This document shows positions 24,734 to 33,616 of a DNA stretch of 64,000 bases, in pieces. Position numbers and translations under genes: made by a program. Location of the stretch: the NCBI GenBank assembly GCA_050304695.1, contig JBNLEB010000014.1:44880-108879 (forward strand), in the 5' to 3' direction. The notes below the pieces were generated by a model. The model worked only from the letters and a program-made list of their open reading frames with translations, was not told where the DNA came from and searched no databases. The stretch is from WSZY01 sp050304695 (GTDB lineage Bacteria > Pseudomonadota > Zetaproteobacteria > Mariprofundales > Mariprofundaceae). Position 1 is the stretch's first letter, and each line of letters begins with the position of its first letter.

Positions 24734-26130
24734 AGGCCCGGATCGAGCGTATCCATCTTACCGGCATTGGCGGTATCGGCATGAGCGGTATCGCAGAGCT
24801 GCTGCATAACCAGGGTTTTATGGTGCAGGGCAGTGATGAGGCGGAGAGCGCCAATGTCCTCAAGCTTCGTTCGCTCGGCATTGAGGTCTTCATCGGCCAT
24901 GCAGCGGAAAATATCGGTGATGCGCAGGTGGTGGTTACATCGACTGCCATTGCGAAGAACAATCCGGAAGTGGTTGCCGCAGAAGAGCGCGGTATTCCTA
25001 TCATTCCGAGAGCCGAGATGCTGGCCGAGCTGATGCGCATGAAACAGGGCATAGCGGTAGCCGGAAGCCACGGCAAGACCACTATCACCTCGATGATCGC
25101 CCACGGCATGGAGGCGGCAGGCCTTGATCCGACCTATGTGATTGGTGGCCGACTGATGGCGACAGGCGATAACGCCAAGCTGGGCGGCAGCCCGTGGCTG
25201 GTGGCCGAGGCCGATGAGAGCGACGGCTCCTTCCTGCGCCTCTCCCCCACCATTGCCGTGGTTAGCAATATCGATCCCGAACATCTGGATCACTATGGCG
25301 ATTTCGATCATCTGATGGATGCCTTCCGGCAGTTCGTCAACCTCACACCGTTCTACGGTCGTGTGGTACTGCACCATGAGCACCCCAACGTAGCAGCGCT
25401 GCGTGAAGGGCTACACAAGCCGGTCACCACCTACGGCAGCAGTCCGCAGGCCGATCTGCATCTCATTGACGTAGGGGCCGACGGCAGCGGCCAGAAATTG
25501 AAGGTCGGTATTCGTGAAGGCAACAGAACATGCCGGTTCCGCCTGCCGATGCCGGGTCGCCACAACGCCGAAAACGCTATGGCTGCGATTGCCGTACTGC
25601 TCGATCTGGGTGTGGATACCGACACCATTAAGCAGGCGATGGAGAGCTTTGCCGGAATCCAGCGCCGTTTCCAGTCCGTTGCATATAAGGAAGGTATTCT
25701 GGTCGACGATTACGCCCATCATCCGAAAGAGATACTGGCTACGCTGGGTGCAGCCGTGGCCTGCTGGCCGGAGAGAGAGATCAGCGTGATCTTCCAGCCA
25801 CATCGCTATACACGCACCCATGATCTGATGGACGAGTTCCTCGGTGCCTTTGACGGTGCGCATGAAGTTGCGCTGCTGCCGATCTACGCCGCCAGCGAGA
25901 ACCCTATCGAAGGAGTGACATCGGAGAAGATGGCGGAAGGTATGCGTGCCAGAGGCCATAAGAGCGTCTCACTCGCTGCCGATCTGGAAGCGGCCAGAGA
26001 GCTGGCTATGTCACAGCTTAATCAGGGCAAGGTTGTACTGTTGATGGGAGCAGGCTCCATTGGCGGACTGGCCCAGCAGCTACGTGAAACCATTGATGCC
26101 TCGAACGATTGTTCAGGAGATGACCGATGA
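24730..26130 (+). CDS. murC: UDP-N-acetylmuramate:L-alanine ligase
   Basis: MurC adds the first amino acid of the peptidoglycan stem peptide. In 466 residues it shows the UDP-binding start HLTGIGGIGMSGIAELL, the P-loop GSHGKTT (112-118), EADESDGSF and DDYAHHPKEILAT, and the terminal-domain motif FQPHRYTRT. The length matches the family. Four-base overlaps link it to murG and murB. Confidence 0.98.
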   Translation: MKARIERIHLTGIGGIGMSGIAELLHNQGFMVQGSDEAESANVLKLRSLGIEVFIGHAAENIGDAQVVVTSTAIAKNNPEVVAAEERGIPIIPRAEMLAELMRMKQGIAVAGSHGKTTITSMIAHGMEAAGLDPTYVIGGRLMATGDNAKLGGSPWLVAEADESDGSFLRLSPTIAVVSNIDPEHLDHYGDFDHLMDAFRQFVNLTPFYGRVVLHHEHPNVAALREGLHKPVTTYGSSPQADLHLIDVGADGSGQKLKVGIREGNRTCRFRLPMPGRHNAENAMAAIAVLLDLGVDTDTIKQAMESFAGIQRRFQSVAYKEGILVDDYAHHPKEILATLGAAVACWPEREISVIFQPHRYTRTHDLMDEFLGAFDGAHEVALLPIYAASENPIEGVTSEKMAEGMRARGHKSVSLAADLEAARELAMSQLNQGKVVLLMGAGSIGGLAQQLRETIDASNDCSGDDR

Positions 26131-27017
26131 GCTGGCAGCAGAATCTCGCCGCGCTGGGACGCCTGGATGAGCAGATCCCGATGTCTGCCCATACTACGCT
26201 GGGCATTGGCGGACCGGCACGCTGGTTCTTTCGTCCCAAGGGCGCCGATGAACTGGCCGAAGCACTACAGAAGATTCCTGAAGAGACCGCCATCCTGCCG
26301 CTGGGACGTGGTAGCAACCTGCTTGTCCCCGATTCAGGCTTTGACGGTATGGTACTCGATTTCGGCGATCTGGCTGCCATCGAACTGGATGGCAACCGGC
26401 TCACTACACAGGCTGGTGCCCGCATGAGCAAGGTGGCACAGCAGTGTGCGACCCATGGCCTGACCGGGCTGGAGTTTTTGGCCACGGTACCGGGTGACAT
26501 GGGTGGTGGCGTTGTGATGAATGCCGGTGCCTTCGGTCAGCAGATCTCCGACACCCTCACCTCCATCGAGATTGTGCATCGGGATGGTAAACGCGAAACC
26601 GTGGCGCGCGACGCACTGAAGATGGCCTACCGCCATACCGAGCTCCCACAACAATCGCTGGTGATCTCAGCCCGCTTCAAACTCGGCAGTGACGATCCGG
26701 AGACGATTCGCAGTCGCATGCGCGACATGCGCAGACAACGCAGCAGCACACAGCCGCTATCGCTGCCTAACTGCGGTTCGGTCTTTAAAAACCCTGACGG
26801 CGACCATGCCGCTCGCCTCATCGAGGCTGCAGGCCTGAAAGGTCGCAAGCAAGGTAATGCCCGCATCTCGTCAAGCCATGCCAACTTCATTGTTAACGAG
26901 GGCAAGGCCTCCAGTGAGGATGTGGTAGCGCTGATTCGCATGGCACAGGAAGCGGTAAAAGAACAGTTCGACATCGAACTGGAACCTGAAGTCCGGATAC
27001 TGGGAGGTGCATCGTGA
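26127..27017 (+). CDS. murB: UDP-N-acetylenolpyruvoylglucosamine reductase (short, type II-like form)
   Basis: MurB is the FAD enzyme that reduces UDP-GlcNAc-enolpyruvate to UDP-MurNAc. The 296-residue protein has the FAD motifs TLGIGGPARWF and LGRGSNLLV, the GLTGLEFLATVPGDMGGGVVMNAGAFG segment, and the catalytic region PNCGSVFKNP with its Ser. It is separate from ddl and shorter than the E. coli type I enzyme. It sits between murC and ddl with 4-base overlaps. Confidence 0.97.
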   Translation: MSWQQNLAALGRLDEQIPMSAHTTLGIGGPARWFFRPKGADELAEALQKIPEETAILPLGRGSNLLVPDSGFDGMVLDFGDLAAIELDGNRLTTQAGARMSKVAQQCATHGLTGLEFLATVPGDMGGGVVMNAGAFGQQISDTLTSIEIVHRDGKRETVARDALKMAYRHTELPQQSLVISARFKLGSDDPETIRSRMRDMRRQRSSTQPLSLPNCGSVFKNPDGDHAARLIEAAGLKGRKQGNARISSSHANFIVNEGKASSEDVVALIRMAQEAVKEQFDIELEPEVRILGGAS

Positions 27018-27928
27018 ATCGCGAAACAGCCTCCCCCTTTAAGAAGGTCGGTATCCTGATGGGCGGCACCTCCAGCGAACGTGAGATCTCGCTGCGTTCC
27101 GGCACCGCCGTACTGGCAGCGCTCGAACGGAGTGGCCTGAACGTCATCAGCATCGACCTGAGTGATAACTGGCCGGAAGCAGTCAGAGAGGCCGGTATCG
27201 ACGCCGCCTTTATCGCACTGCACGGTACGCTGGGTGAAGATGGCTGCGTACAGGGTATGCTGGAGATTATGGGCATCCCCTATACCGGCTCGAATGTCAC
27301 TGCTTCCGGACTCTGCATGCACAAACCGCTGACCAAGGCGGTGCTGGAGAAGGCGGGCGTTGCCACGCCGATCGATATTCCGCTCAGTGCTGATGGACCA
27401 TCGCGCTATCCGGTGATTCTCAAGCCGGTCGCCGAGGGCTCCAGTGTCGGCCTCTACACACTGAACAGCAAAACGGAGTGGGATGCGCTCGGCATCGAAA
27501 AGCTCAACGGCTGGATGGCGGAGATGCCGCTCACAGGAGCTGAGATCGCCATATCGGTTCTGGATGGCAAGGCACTGCCACCGGTCGAGGTCGCCCCCAA
27601 ATCGGGCGTCTACGACTACCGATCCAAATATACCGCCGGTGCCACCGAATACTTCTGCCCTGCCCGTTTGCCGGCTGAAACGCTGCGCCACTGCATGGAA
27701 CTGGCCGAAAAAGCCGTGGCCGCAACCGGCTGTAGCGGAGCGCCGCGTGTGGACATGATCGTAGATAGCGGCGGCCAGGCCAGTGTGCTGGAGGTCAACA
27801 CCCTTCCCGGCATGACCGAGACCAGTCTGCTGCCCAAATCGGCTGCCGCTGCCGGCATCGATTTCGACGAGCTATGCCGCCGGATTCTGGCGACCGCCTC
27901 ACTTTATGCGAAGGGGGTGGAAGCATGA
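27014..27928 (+). CDS. ddl: D-alanine:D-alanine ligase
   Basis: Ddl makes the D-Ala-D-Ala dipeptide used by MurF. The 304-residue ATP-grasp protein has VGILMGGTSSEREISLRSG at the N-terminus, HGTLGEDGCVQGMLEIMGIPYTGS, the ATP-binding KPVAEGSSVGL and the C-terminal EVNTLPGMTETSLLPK. Start at ATG 27014 overlaps murB, and ftsQ starts at the stop. It is of the DdlB type judging by its position in the cluster. Confidence 0.98.
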   Translation: MNRETASPFKKVGILMGGTSSEREISLRSGTAVLAALERSGLNVISIDLSDNWPEAVREAGIDAAFIALHGTLGEDGCVQGMLEIMGIPYTGSNVTASGLCMHKPLTKAVLEKAGVATPIDIPLSADGPSRYPVILKPVAEGSSVGLYTLNSKTEWDALGIEKLNGWMAEMPLTGAEIAISVLDGKALPPVEVAPKSGVYDYRSKYTAGATEYFCPARLPAETLRHCMELAEKAVAATGCSGAPRVDMIVDSGGQASVLEVNTLPGMTETSLLPKSAAAAGIDFDELCRRILATASLYAKGVEA

Positions 27929-28725
27929 GCCGTGTTCAAACCATCCATACCGGTGCACCACGCAGCAATACCCGCCGGGTCAACAAGGCGGAACTACAGC
28001 AGCGCCGCAAAGTTATATTGGGAAGGGTAAAGCTGATGGCAGGAACCACTCTGACCGCAGCATTTATGATCTCCTCGCTGATGATGATGAACCGGGCCTT
28101 TGAAGTCACCGCATGGGATATTCAGATAGAGGGAAGTGCGCCTGCATCCCTTGAACAACAGGTCGACCGGGCGATGCACTCACTTAAAGCATACGACTTC
28201 TGGTCCACCCGGCCATCCGTTCTGCGTCAGCATATTCTCAATGCCGTACCCGATCTGGAAGAGGTTGAGATTCAGAGGTCGCTGGGCGGAACTCTGCAAC
28301 TACGTGCCATCCCCAGAACAGCTATTGGACTATGGCAGGGTGAAAAGAACCGGGTTGTTCTGGTTGATATGCACGGTACGGCCTACCGCACACTTCAAGG
28401 TGGTGAAATCGCCGATCTTCCGATTCTGCGCCTGGCACAACATGACATTCGCCAAGCATCGCAACTGCTACAGATCCTGAAGTCGTCACAGCCAGAGCGG
28501 TTCATGGAAATCAGCGAACTATCGACAGATAGCCGTAACTGGAAAATAAATTTTACACAGGGGCAGCAGTGGATGATTTCACGCAACACAAACATTTCAG
28601 GCGCCATCTACAGGATCGACAGCCTGTTAAAAAAGCCACGCTGGAGATCCGGTCACTGGCGAATCGATGCACGAGCGGCTTCCCGCTGGTTCATTCGTCC
28701 GGCCAGACAAGAGGGGGTGATTTAA
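27925..28725 (+). CDS. ftsQ: Cell division protein FtsQ
   Basis: FtsQ is a bitopic scaffold of the divisome. The 266-residue protein has a basic cytosolic N-terminus (GAPRSNTRRVNKAELQQRRK), a single membrane span (about residues 36-55, GTTLTAAFMISSLMMMN) and a periplasmic POTRA domain (EVTAWDIQIEGSAPAS onward), then the FtsQ beta domain with the VLVDMHGTAYR motif. The ATG at 27925 overlaps ddl; a longer in-frame start at 27874 lies within ddl and adds no recognisable sequence. ftsA follows directly. Confidence 0.94.
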   Translation: MSRVQTIHTGAPRSNTRRVNKAELQQRRKVILGRVKLMAGTTLTAAFMISSLMMMNRAFEVTAWDIQIEGSAPASLEQQVDRAMHSLKAYDFWSTRPSVLRQHILNAVPDLEEVEIQRSLGGTLQLRAIPRTAIGLWQGEKNRVVLVDMHGTAYRTLQGGEIADLPILRLAQHDIRQASQLLQILKSSQPERFMEISELSTDSRNWKINFTQGQQWMISRNTNISGAIYRIDSLLKKPRWRSGHWRIDARAASRWFIRPARQEGVI

Positions 28726-29955
28726 ATGTCCAAATATGAACAGGTGATTGTCGGGCTCGACATCGGCACCAGCAAAATCGCATGTATCGTGGCCGAATCG
28801 GCACCGGATGGGAAACTGGATGTCATCGGTATCGGCACCCATCCGTCGCGCGGCCTGCGCAAGGGTGTGGTGGTTAACATCGAGAGTACGGTCGAATCGA
28901 TCCGTCTGGCGGTGGAGGAGGCGGAATTGATGGCCGGTGTCGATATCAAGTCCGTCTATACAGGTATCGCAGGCTCGCATATCCGCGGCTACAACAGCCA
29001 CGGTGTGGTCGCCACCAAGAACAATGAGGTAACCAAAGAGGATGTCACCCGCGTGATCGATGCGGCACAGGCGATGAACATCCCGGCCGATCAGAAGATT
29101 CTCCATATCCTGCCACAGGAGTACATCATCGATCATCAGGATGGTATCCGTGAGCCGATCGGCATGAGTGGTGTACGTCTGGAGGCCAAGGTACATGTCA
29201 TTACCGGTGCGGTCTCTTCGGCTCAGAATATCGTCAAATGCTGTAATCGCTGCGATCTCGATGTTGCCGATATGGTACTGGAGCAGGTCGCCTCAAGCGA
29301 AGCGGTACTGAGTCAGGATGAGAAGGATATCGGTGTGGTACTGGTTGATATCGGTGGCGGTACCACGGACATCGCCGTCTTTATCGATGGCGCCATTCGC
29401 CACACTGCAGTCATCCCGATCGGTGGCGATCACCTGACCAACGATCTCGTCGTTGGCCTGCGCACATCGGCCCGCGAAGCCGATCAACTGAAGAAGAAAT
29501 ATGGTGCCTGCATGGTCGAACTGGTCTCGGCAGAAGATCAGATCGAAGTGCCGAGCGTAGGTGGCCGTCCGCCGCGCCCTATGCCGCGCCAGGTCATGGC
29601 CCAGATTCTGGAGCCACGAGTTCAGGAGCTGTTCGAACTGGTGAAAGCCGAGCTCCAGCGCTCCGGATATCAGGAGCTGATTGCAGCCGGTCTGGTACTG
29701 ACCGGAGGCAGTTCGCTGCTGCAAGGCATGGTCGAGCTGGCTGAAGAGACCTTCGACAGCCTGCCCGTTCGACTTGGACGCCCACAGGGTGTGGGTGGAC
29801 TGGTCGATGTCGTCTCAAGCCCGATGTATGCCACAGGTGTCGGCCTGATCCTCTACGGACAGAGATACCGACAACGCACCACCATCAAAGCCACCGAACG
29901 CAATGCCTTTTCGAAAGTGTGGCAACGAATGCGAAGTTGGTTCGGCGATGCCTGA
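28726..29955 (+). CDS. ftsA: Cell division protein FtsA
   Basis: FtsA is an actin-like ATPase that anchors FtsZ to the membrane. In 409 residues it has the phosphate 1 motif GLDIGTSKIACIV, the phosphate 2 motif VVLVDIGGGTTDIAVF, and the adenosine motif LVLTGGSSLLQGM. The C-terminal amphipathic helix is VWQRMRSWFGDA, the membrane-targeting sequence. It starts immediately at the ftsQ stop. A 74-base purine-rich gap separates it from ftsZ. Confidence 0.98.
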   Translation: MSKYEQVIVGLDIGTSKIACIVAESAPDGKLDVIGIGTHPSRGLRKGVVVNIESTVESIRLAVEEAELMAGVDIKSVYTGIAGSHIRGYNSHGVVATKNNEVTKEDVTRVIDAAQAMNIPADQKILHILPQEYIIDHQDGIREPIGMSGVRLEAKVHVITGAVSSAQNIVKCCNRCDLDVADMVLEQVASSEAVLSQDEKDIGVVLVDIGGGTTDIAVFIDGAIRHTAVIPIGGDHLTNDLVVGLRTSAREADQLKKKYGACMVELVSAEDQIEVPSVGGRPPRPMPRQVMAQILEPRVQELFELVKAELQRSGYQELIAAGLVLTGGSSLLQGMVELAEETFDSLPVRLGRPQGVGGLVDVVSSPMYATGVGLILYGQRYRQRTTIKATERNAFSKVWQRMRSWFGDA

Positions 29956-29962
29956 TCAACAA

Positions 29963-30029
29963 CAGTTACAAAGAGAGAGAAAAATAGAAGAAGAAAAAAA
30001 CAGAGAGAAGAAAGAGAGGAGCAAATAAA
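29963..30029 (+). promoter_or_regulatory. Purine-rich leader of ftsZ
   Basis: Nearly all bases from 29973 to 30024 are A or G, including AGAGAGAGAAAAATAG, GAAGAAAAAAA and GAGAGGAG just before the ATG. Such a leader cannot fold and offers several overlapping ribosome sites, which would favour strong ftsZ translation. This is the only sizeable gap within the cluster from mraZ to ftsZ. Confidence 0.6.
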
Positions 30030-31199
30030 ATGGGAACTTTATATACATTTGAAGATAACAGCGCACAATCCGCAAATATCAAGGTTATCGGCGTCGGCGG
30101 CGGCGGTGGTAACGCCCTGAACAATATGATCGAACATCGCCTGCGCGGTGTCGATTTCATTGTCGCCAACACCGATGCACAAGCTATCGAACACAGTAGT
30201 GCCGAAACCAAGCTGCAACTTGGCACCGACATTACCCGTGGCCTCGGGGCAGGTGCGAACCCACAGATTGGCCGCGATGCAGCCGAGTCCGAACGCGAAC
30301 ACCTGCGTGAATTCTTTCACGGCACCGACATGGTGTTTATCACTGCCGGCATGGGTGGCGGTACCGGTACCGGTGCTGCACCGATTATTGCCGAAGTCGC
30401 CAAAGAGATGGGCGTATTGACCGTGGCCGTTGTCACCAAGCCGTTCAACTTCGAAGGCAAACGCCGCATGCGTCAAGCCGAGGCCGGTATCGAAGAGCTG
30501 CGCAAGCATGTCGATACCCTGATCACCATTCCGAACCAGAAGCTGATCGGTGCGGTGGGTAAACACACCTCGATGCTCGAAGCATTCAGAAAGGCCGACG
30601 ATGTACTGCTTCAGGCGGTGAAGGGCATCTCCGAACTGATCACCCACACCGGCTACATGAATGTCGACTTTGCCGATGTGAAGGCGGTGATGAGCGAGAC
30701 TCGCGGCATGGCGATGATGGGCTCCGGTACCGCCTCTGGCGAAAACCGCGCCTGCGAAGCGGCCGAGCACGCCATCTCCTCCCCACTGCTGGAGGATATC
30801 GATATCCACGGTGCCTACGGCATCCTGGTCAACGTGACCGGCAACGAGGATATGACCCTGGCAGAATACGACGAAGCGGTCTCCATCATCCAGAACATGG
30901 CCGATGAAGATGCCAACATCATCTGCGGCATGGTCTACGATAAAGATGTCGGTGATGAAATTCGTGTGACCGTCGTAGCCACCGGTCTGAACTGCGATGC
31001 ATCGGCCCGCGTAACTGCAGTACCGAGCGTATCGGACAACAGCTTCGTCTTCCCGACCAAGACAGCCGTCCAGCAGCCGATGTTTGCCACCGAGCATGCA
31101 CAGCAGAGTGCTCCGGCGCCACAGGCTGTCGGACTTGAGCAGACATACGATGAGGACCAGCTGGCTGTGCCAACCTGGATTCGCAGGCAGGCTGACTAA
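30030..31199 (+). CDS. ftsZ: Cell division GTPase FtsZ
   Basis: FtsZ is the tubulin homologue that forms the Z ring. The 389-residue protein has KVIGVGGGGGNALNNM at the N-terminus, the nucleotide-binding tubulin signature GGGTGTGAAP (from residue 109) and the T7 loop region VDFADVKAVMS. An Ala/Pro/Gln-rich linker follows (about residues 330-375). The C-terminal peptide VPTWIRRQAD is the variant of IPxFLRRQAD that binds FtsA. GAGAGGAG precedes the ATG. The long hairpin after the stop may protect the transcript end. Confidence 0.99.
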   Translation: MGTLYTFEDNSAQSANIKVIGVGGGGGNALNNMIEHRLRGVDFIVANTDAQAIEHSSAETKLQLGTDITRGLGAGANPQIGRDAAESEREHLREFFHGTDMVFITAGMGGGTGTGAAPIIAEVAKEMGVLTVAVVTKPFNFEGKRRMRQAEAGIEELRKHVDTLITIPNQKLIGAVGKHTSMLEAFRKADDVLLQAVKGISELITHTGYMNVDFADVKAVMSETRGMAMMGSGTASGENRACEAAEHAISSPLLEDIDIHGAYGILVNVTGNEDMTLAEYDEAVSIIQNMADEDANIICGMVYDKDVGDEIRVTVVATGLNCDASARVTAVPSVSDNSFVFPTKTAVQQPMFATEHAQQSAPAPQAVGLEQTYDEDQLAVPTWIRRQAD

Positions 31200-31210
31200 G
31201 TGACACGCAG

Positions 31211-31266
31211 ACGACAAATCTGTGCAAAAACTGTTAGCAACCACAATGGTTTTGCAGATTTGTCGT
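31211..31266 (+). other. Long hairpin downstream of ftsZ
   Basis: ACGACAAATCTG..GCAAAA (31211-31229) pairs with TTTTGCAGATTTGTCGT (31250-31266) with one bulged base, about 17 pairs around a loop of about 20. No T-run follows, so it is not a classical terminator; it could stabilise the ftsZ transcript or be an attenuator before lpxC. Confidence 0.7.
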
Positions 31267-31429
31267 GGCGTGGCATACTGCGCTGCTGATTTTGTGACTC
31301 CGCGTGTGTTTTGAATCACGGAATCACGGCGCAGTGGTGAAAGAGTGGCTACATTGGTTTGACCGGTTGCATGACGTTAACTGATTGAAACAGTGACGAA
31401 ATATAGAACTTGAACGAGAGGGAAAATTT

Positions 31430-32329
31430 ATGATTCCACAACGAACTCTGAATCACTCGATCCGTTGCAGCGGTATCGGCCTCCACTCCGGCAAAAAGAT
31501 CCAGCTGGTTCTTAATCCGGCCGGAGAGGACTCAGGCATCACATTCAGTCGTTCCGACCTGGACATTCAAATTCCCGCAAAAGCAGAACATGTCACCGAC
31601 ACCCGTCTTTGCACCACCATCGGCAGAGATGGCGCCAACATCTCGACTGTCGAGCATCTCCTCTCTGCGCTCGCCGGTCTGGGCATCGATAATGCCCACA
31701 TCGAGGTAAGTGGACCTGAAGTGCCGGTCATGGATGGTTCATCAGCTCCGTTCGTCTTTCTGATTCAGTGTGCGGGTATCAAGGAGCAGAGCAAAGCGAA
31801 GAAGGTGCTTCGGGTTCTGAAGAAGGTTGAGGTGGAAGAGGGCGACAAGCGCTGTTCGCTCCACCCCGCAGCCGGATTCAAAATCTCCTATCTGCTGGAC
31901 TACGACCACCCTCTCCTGCGCGAACGTAAAGTCAGCATCGATTTCGGTCGCCAGGCCTACACCCGTGAAATTTCACGTGCCCGCACCTTCGGCTTCCTGC
32001 ATGAAGTCGAGGCGCTGCAAAAGGCGGGTCTGGCTCTCGGCGGTTCACTGGAAAACGCCATCGTGCTGGATCAATACCGCGTGGTGAATGAAGGCGGTCT
32101 GCGTTACGAAGATGAGTGTGTTCGCCACAAGATTCTCGATACCCTGGGTGATCTCTCTCTCTCAGGTTTCCCGATTGTCGGTGCCTTCGAAGGTGAACTG
32201 ACCGGCCACGACATGAACCACAAGCTGGTTACTTCCCTGTTGGCTGATAAGAGCGCCTGGCGCATCGAAGAGCTGGAAGCCGAACCGGAAATGGTTGAAG
32301 CTGTTGCTGGTCAGCTTGTAACATCGTAG
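31430..32329 (+). CDS. lpxC: UDP-3-O-acyl-N-acetylglucosamine deacetylase
   Basis: LpxC is the zinc enzyme of the committed step of lipid A synthesis. The 299-residue protein has HSIRCSGIGLHSGK, the zinc ligand His76 in EHLLSALAGLGIDNA, SARTFGFLHEVEAL-like sequence (RARTFGFLHEVEAL) and the late HKILDTLGDL with the other zinc ligands. It ends with HDMNHKLVTSLLADKSAWR. GAGAGGG precedes the ATG. Position after ftsZ matches E. coli order, although there is a 230-base gap. A decayed copy of its 3' end lies at 32950-33130. Confidence 0.98.
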   Translation: MIPQRTLNHSIRCSGIGLHSGKKIQLVLNPAGEDSGITFSRSDLDIQIPAKAEHVTDTRLCTTIGRDGANISTVEHLLSALAGLGIDNAHIEVSGPEVPVMDGSSAPFVFLIQCAGIKEQSKAKKVLRVLKKVEVEEGDKRCSLHPAAGFKISYLLDYDHPLLRERKVSIDFGRQAYTREISRARTFGFLHEVEALQKAGLALGGSLENAIVLDQYRVVNEGGLRYEDECVRHKILDTLGDLSLSGFPIVGAFEGELTGHDMNHKLVTSLLADKSAWRIEELEAEPEMVEAVAGQLVTS

Positions 32330-32376
32330 GGCAACTTCTTAGCACTACCGCTTAACTCTTTTTCAACTCTCTGAAA

Positions 32377-32405
32377 AGCCGAGGTATCCCACCTCGGTTT
32401 TTTTC
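32377..32405 (+). terminator. Intrinsic terminator after lpxC
   Basis: CCGAGGT (32379-32385) pairs with ACCTCGG across loop atccc and is followed by seven T. It closes the dcw-lpxC transcription block. A damaged version of this end (CTCTTTTTTT and GGCCGAG) can be seen at about 33100-33130 in the second lpxC 3' end. Confidence 0.9.
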
Positions 32406-32502
32406 ATTTCCAACCTCTATTTTCAGAACCGCCCCAGTACCATATACCCTATCGAATCAGTCGGTTTTGAATTATGCTAGAGATGGACTGCAGGAGATTG
32501 AG

Positions 32503-32919
32503 ATGATCATTGAATCAAGAATTGAAAAGAACGTTGTCACCATCGACGAAAACGCCACCGCCCAGGAGGCGGCCGAACTGATGACCAAACACTACATCGG
32601 CTCACTGATCGTGACCGGGCACATTGGATTCCGCGGCCTGTTTACCGAACGCGAACTGATGATGGATGTAGTAGGCAAAGGCAAAGATCCCGCTTCAACC
32701 AAGCTCGCAGATGTCGTAACGGAGAGTTTCGTCAGGGTTTCTCCTCAGGATAGTGCCGAACACTGCCTCGACATGATGAAAGAGCACCGTTGCCGCCACC
32801 TACTCGTCTTTGATGATGAGGATTTTGTCGGGCTGGTATCGTTAAGAGATATGGTGGTACTGCTTCTGGACGAGAAAGAGGAGTTCATCAAACGTTTGCG
32901 GGAGTATATCTCAGGTTAA
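32503..32919 (+). CDS. Tandem CBS-domain protein
   Basis: The 138-residue protein consists of two CBS motifs and nothing else. The first is about residues 7-60 (VVTIDENATAQEAAELMTKH, then GLFTERELM), the second about 70-125 (FVRVSPQDSAEHCLDMMKEH, then GLVSLRDMV). CBS pairs usually bind adenine nucleotides or SAM and act as sensors. It ends in an acidic coiled helix (DEKEEFIKRLREYI). ATG 32503 has AGGAG about 9 bases upstream and is preferred to 32467. The gene lies between lpxC with its terminator and a second lpxC 3' end, so it looks like an inserted cassette. What it regulates is unknown. Confidence 0.9.
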   Translation: MIIESRIEKNVVTIDENATAQEAAELMTKHYIGSLIVTGHIGFRGLFTERELMMDVVGKGKDPASTKLADVVTESFVRVSPQDSAEHCLDMMKEHRCRHLLVFDDEDFVGLVSLRDMVVLLLDEKEEFIKRLREYISG

Positions 32920-32949
32920 TCCTATTACATTCCGGCACGGAAGGAGTGA

Positions 32950-33130
32950 ATGGATACTTTCGGGAACAAACTAACCGTCGCAACATGAACCACAAATTGA
33001 TGCTTACCCTACCGGCTGACGAGAACGCATGGCACATCGAAGAACTGGAAGCGGTTGGTTGCCGGTCGGCTGGCAACCTCTTAAAACACCGACTCTCAAC
33101 TCTTTTTTTACAACCCTTTAAAGGCCGAGA
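32950..33130 (+). pseudogene. Decayed second copy of the lpxC 3' end
   Basis: Aligned with 32187-32385 of lpxC. The best block, from the ATGAACCACAA at 32985, has 52 of 68 bases identical without gaps. It translates as MNHKLMLTLPADENAWHIEELEA against MNHKLVTSLLADKSAW.. in LpxC, 16 of 23 residues identical. Weaker similarity extends upstream (GGATACTTTCG against GGTGCCTTCG) and downstream into the terminator region (GGCAACCTCTTA, CTCTTTTTTTACAA). There is no start linked to an LpxC-like domain, so this is a remnant, not a gene. Confidence 0.85.
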
Positions 33131-33137
33131 TCATTAA

Positions 33138-33515
33138 TTACTCACCAGCCCCGGTATTGATCGAATTATTTTCTGCGTCAAAAATTGCCTCTTCCGCTTT
33201 CCGCCTGATCATCTCGATATCCGCATTGGCGTTGTCCACATAACCGGTAATACATTGATTGTAAGCTTCTACTTTATCGTTGTAGCTCTCTACAGCTTGG
33301 TTATGCAATCTGAGTTCTCCTCCTGAAACCTTCCAATGATTTCCTTTCAGCCAATAGGGTTCAGGTGGCGGTTTCGGCATTACACAAGAATGCCTTGGAT
33401 AATCCCCGAAACGCAAATTACTCCCCGCCAAAAGCGTCACAGGCATCGAAATACTCATAATGGATATCATTACAAAACAATATAAGGCTCTAACCAATCT
33501 GAATCTTTCCACCAT
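33138..33515 (-). CDS. Small exported protein of unknown function
   Basis: The 125-residue protein begins with a basic tip and hydrophobic stretch (ALYCFVMISIMSISMPVTLLAG) that looks like a signal peptide. The mature part has CVMPKPPPEPYW and then a helical region with repeating Tyr/Asn (LHNQAVESYNDKVEAYNQC) and two cysteines in all. Small secreted proteins with this Pro-rich start and YN helix occur in various proteobacteria without known role. It is AT-richer than its neighbours and ends within 10 bases of the decayed lpxC copy, which points to accessory DNA. Confidence 0.65.
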   Translation of the reverse strand: MVERFRLVRALYCFVMISIMSISMPVTLLAGSNLRFGDYPRHSCVMPKPPPEPYWLKGNHWKVSGGELRLHNQAVESYNDKVEAYNQCITGYVDNANADIEMIRRKAEEAIFDAENNSINTGAGE

Positions 33516-33616
33516 ATTTATAATCTTCCCGTTTCATCATCTCTATCAAAATGCTGAATGTCTTATAGCACAGACTACAACCCTTCAGTTAAAAGGTGAA
33601 ACCGGATAGATTCACT

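Noticed and set aside
31211..31266. ftsZ downstream hairpin as intrinsic terminator
   Set aside because: The stem is long but no T-run follows; recorded as a hairpin of unknown role.
33138..33515. Lipoprotein call for the small exported protein
   Set aside because: No lipobox cysteine follows the hydrophobic segment at the proper distance; the first Cys is about 24 residues further on.
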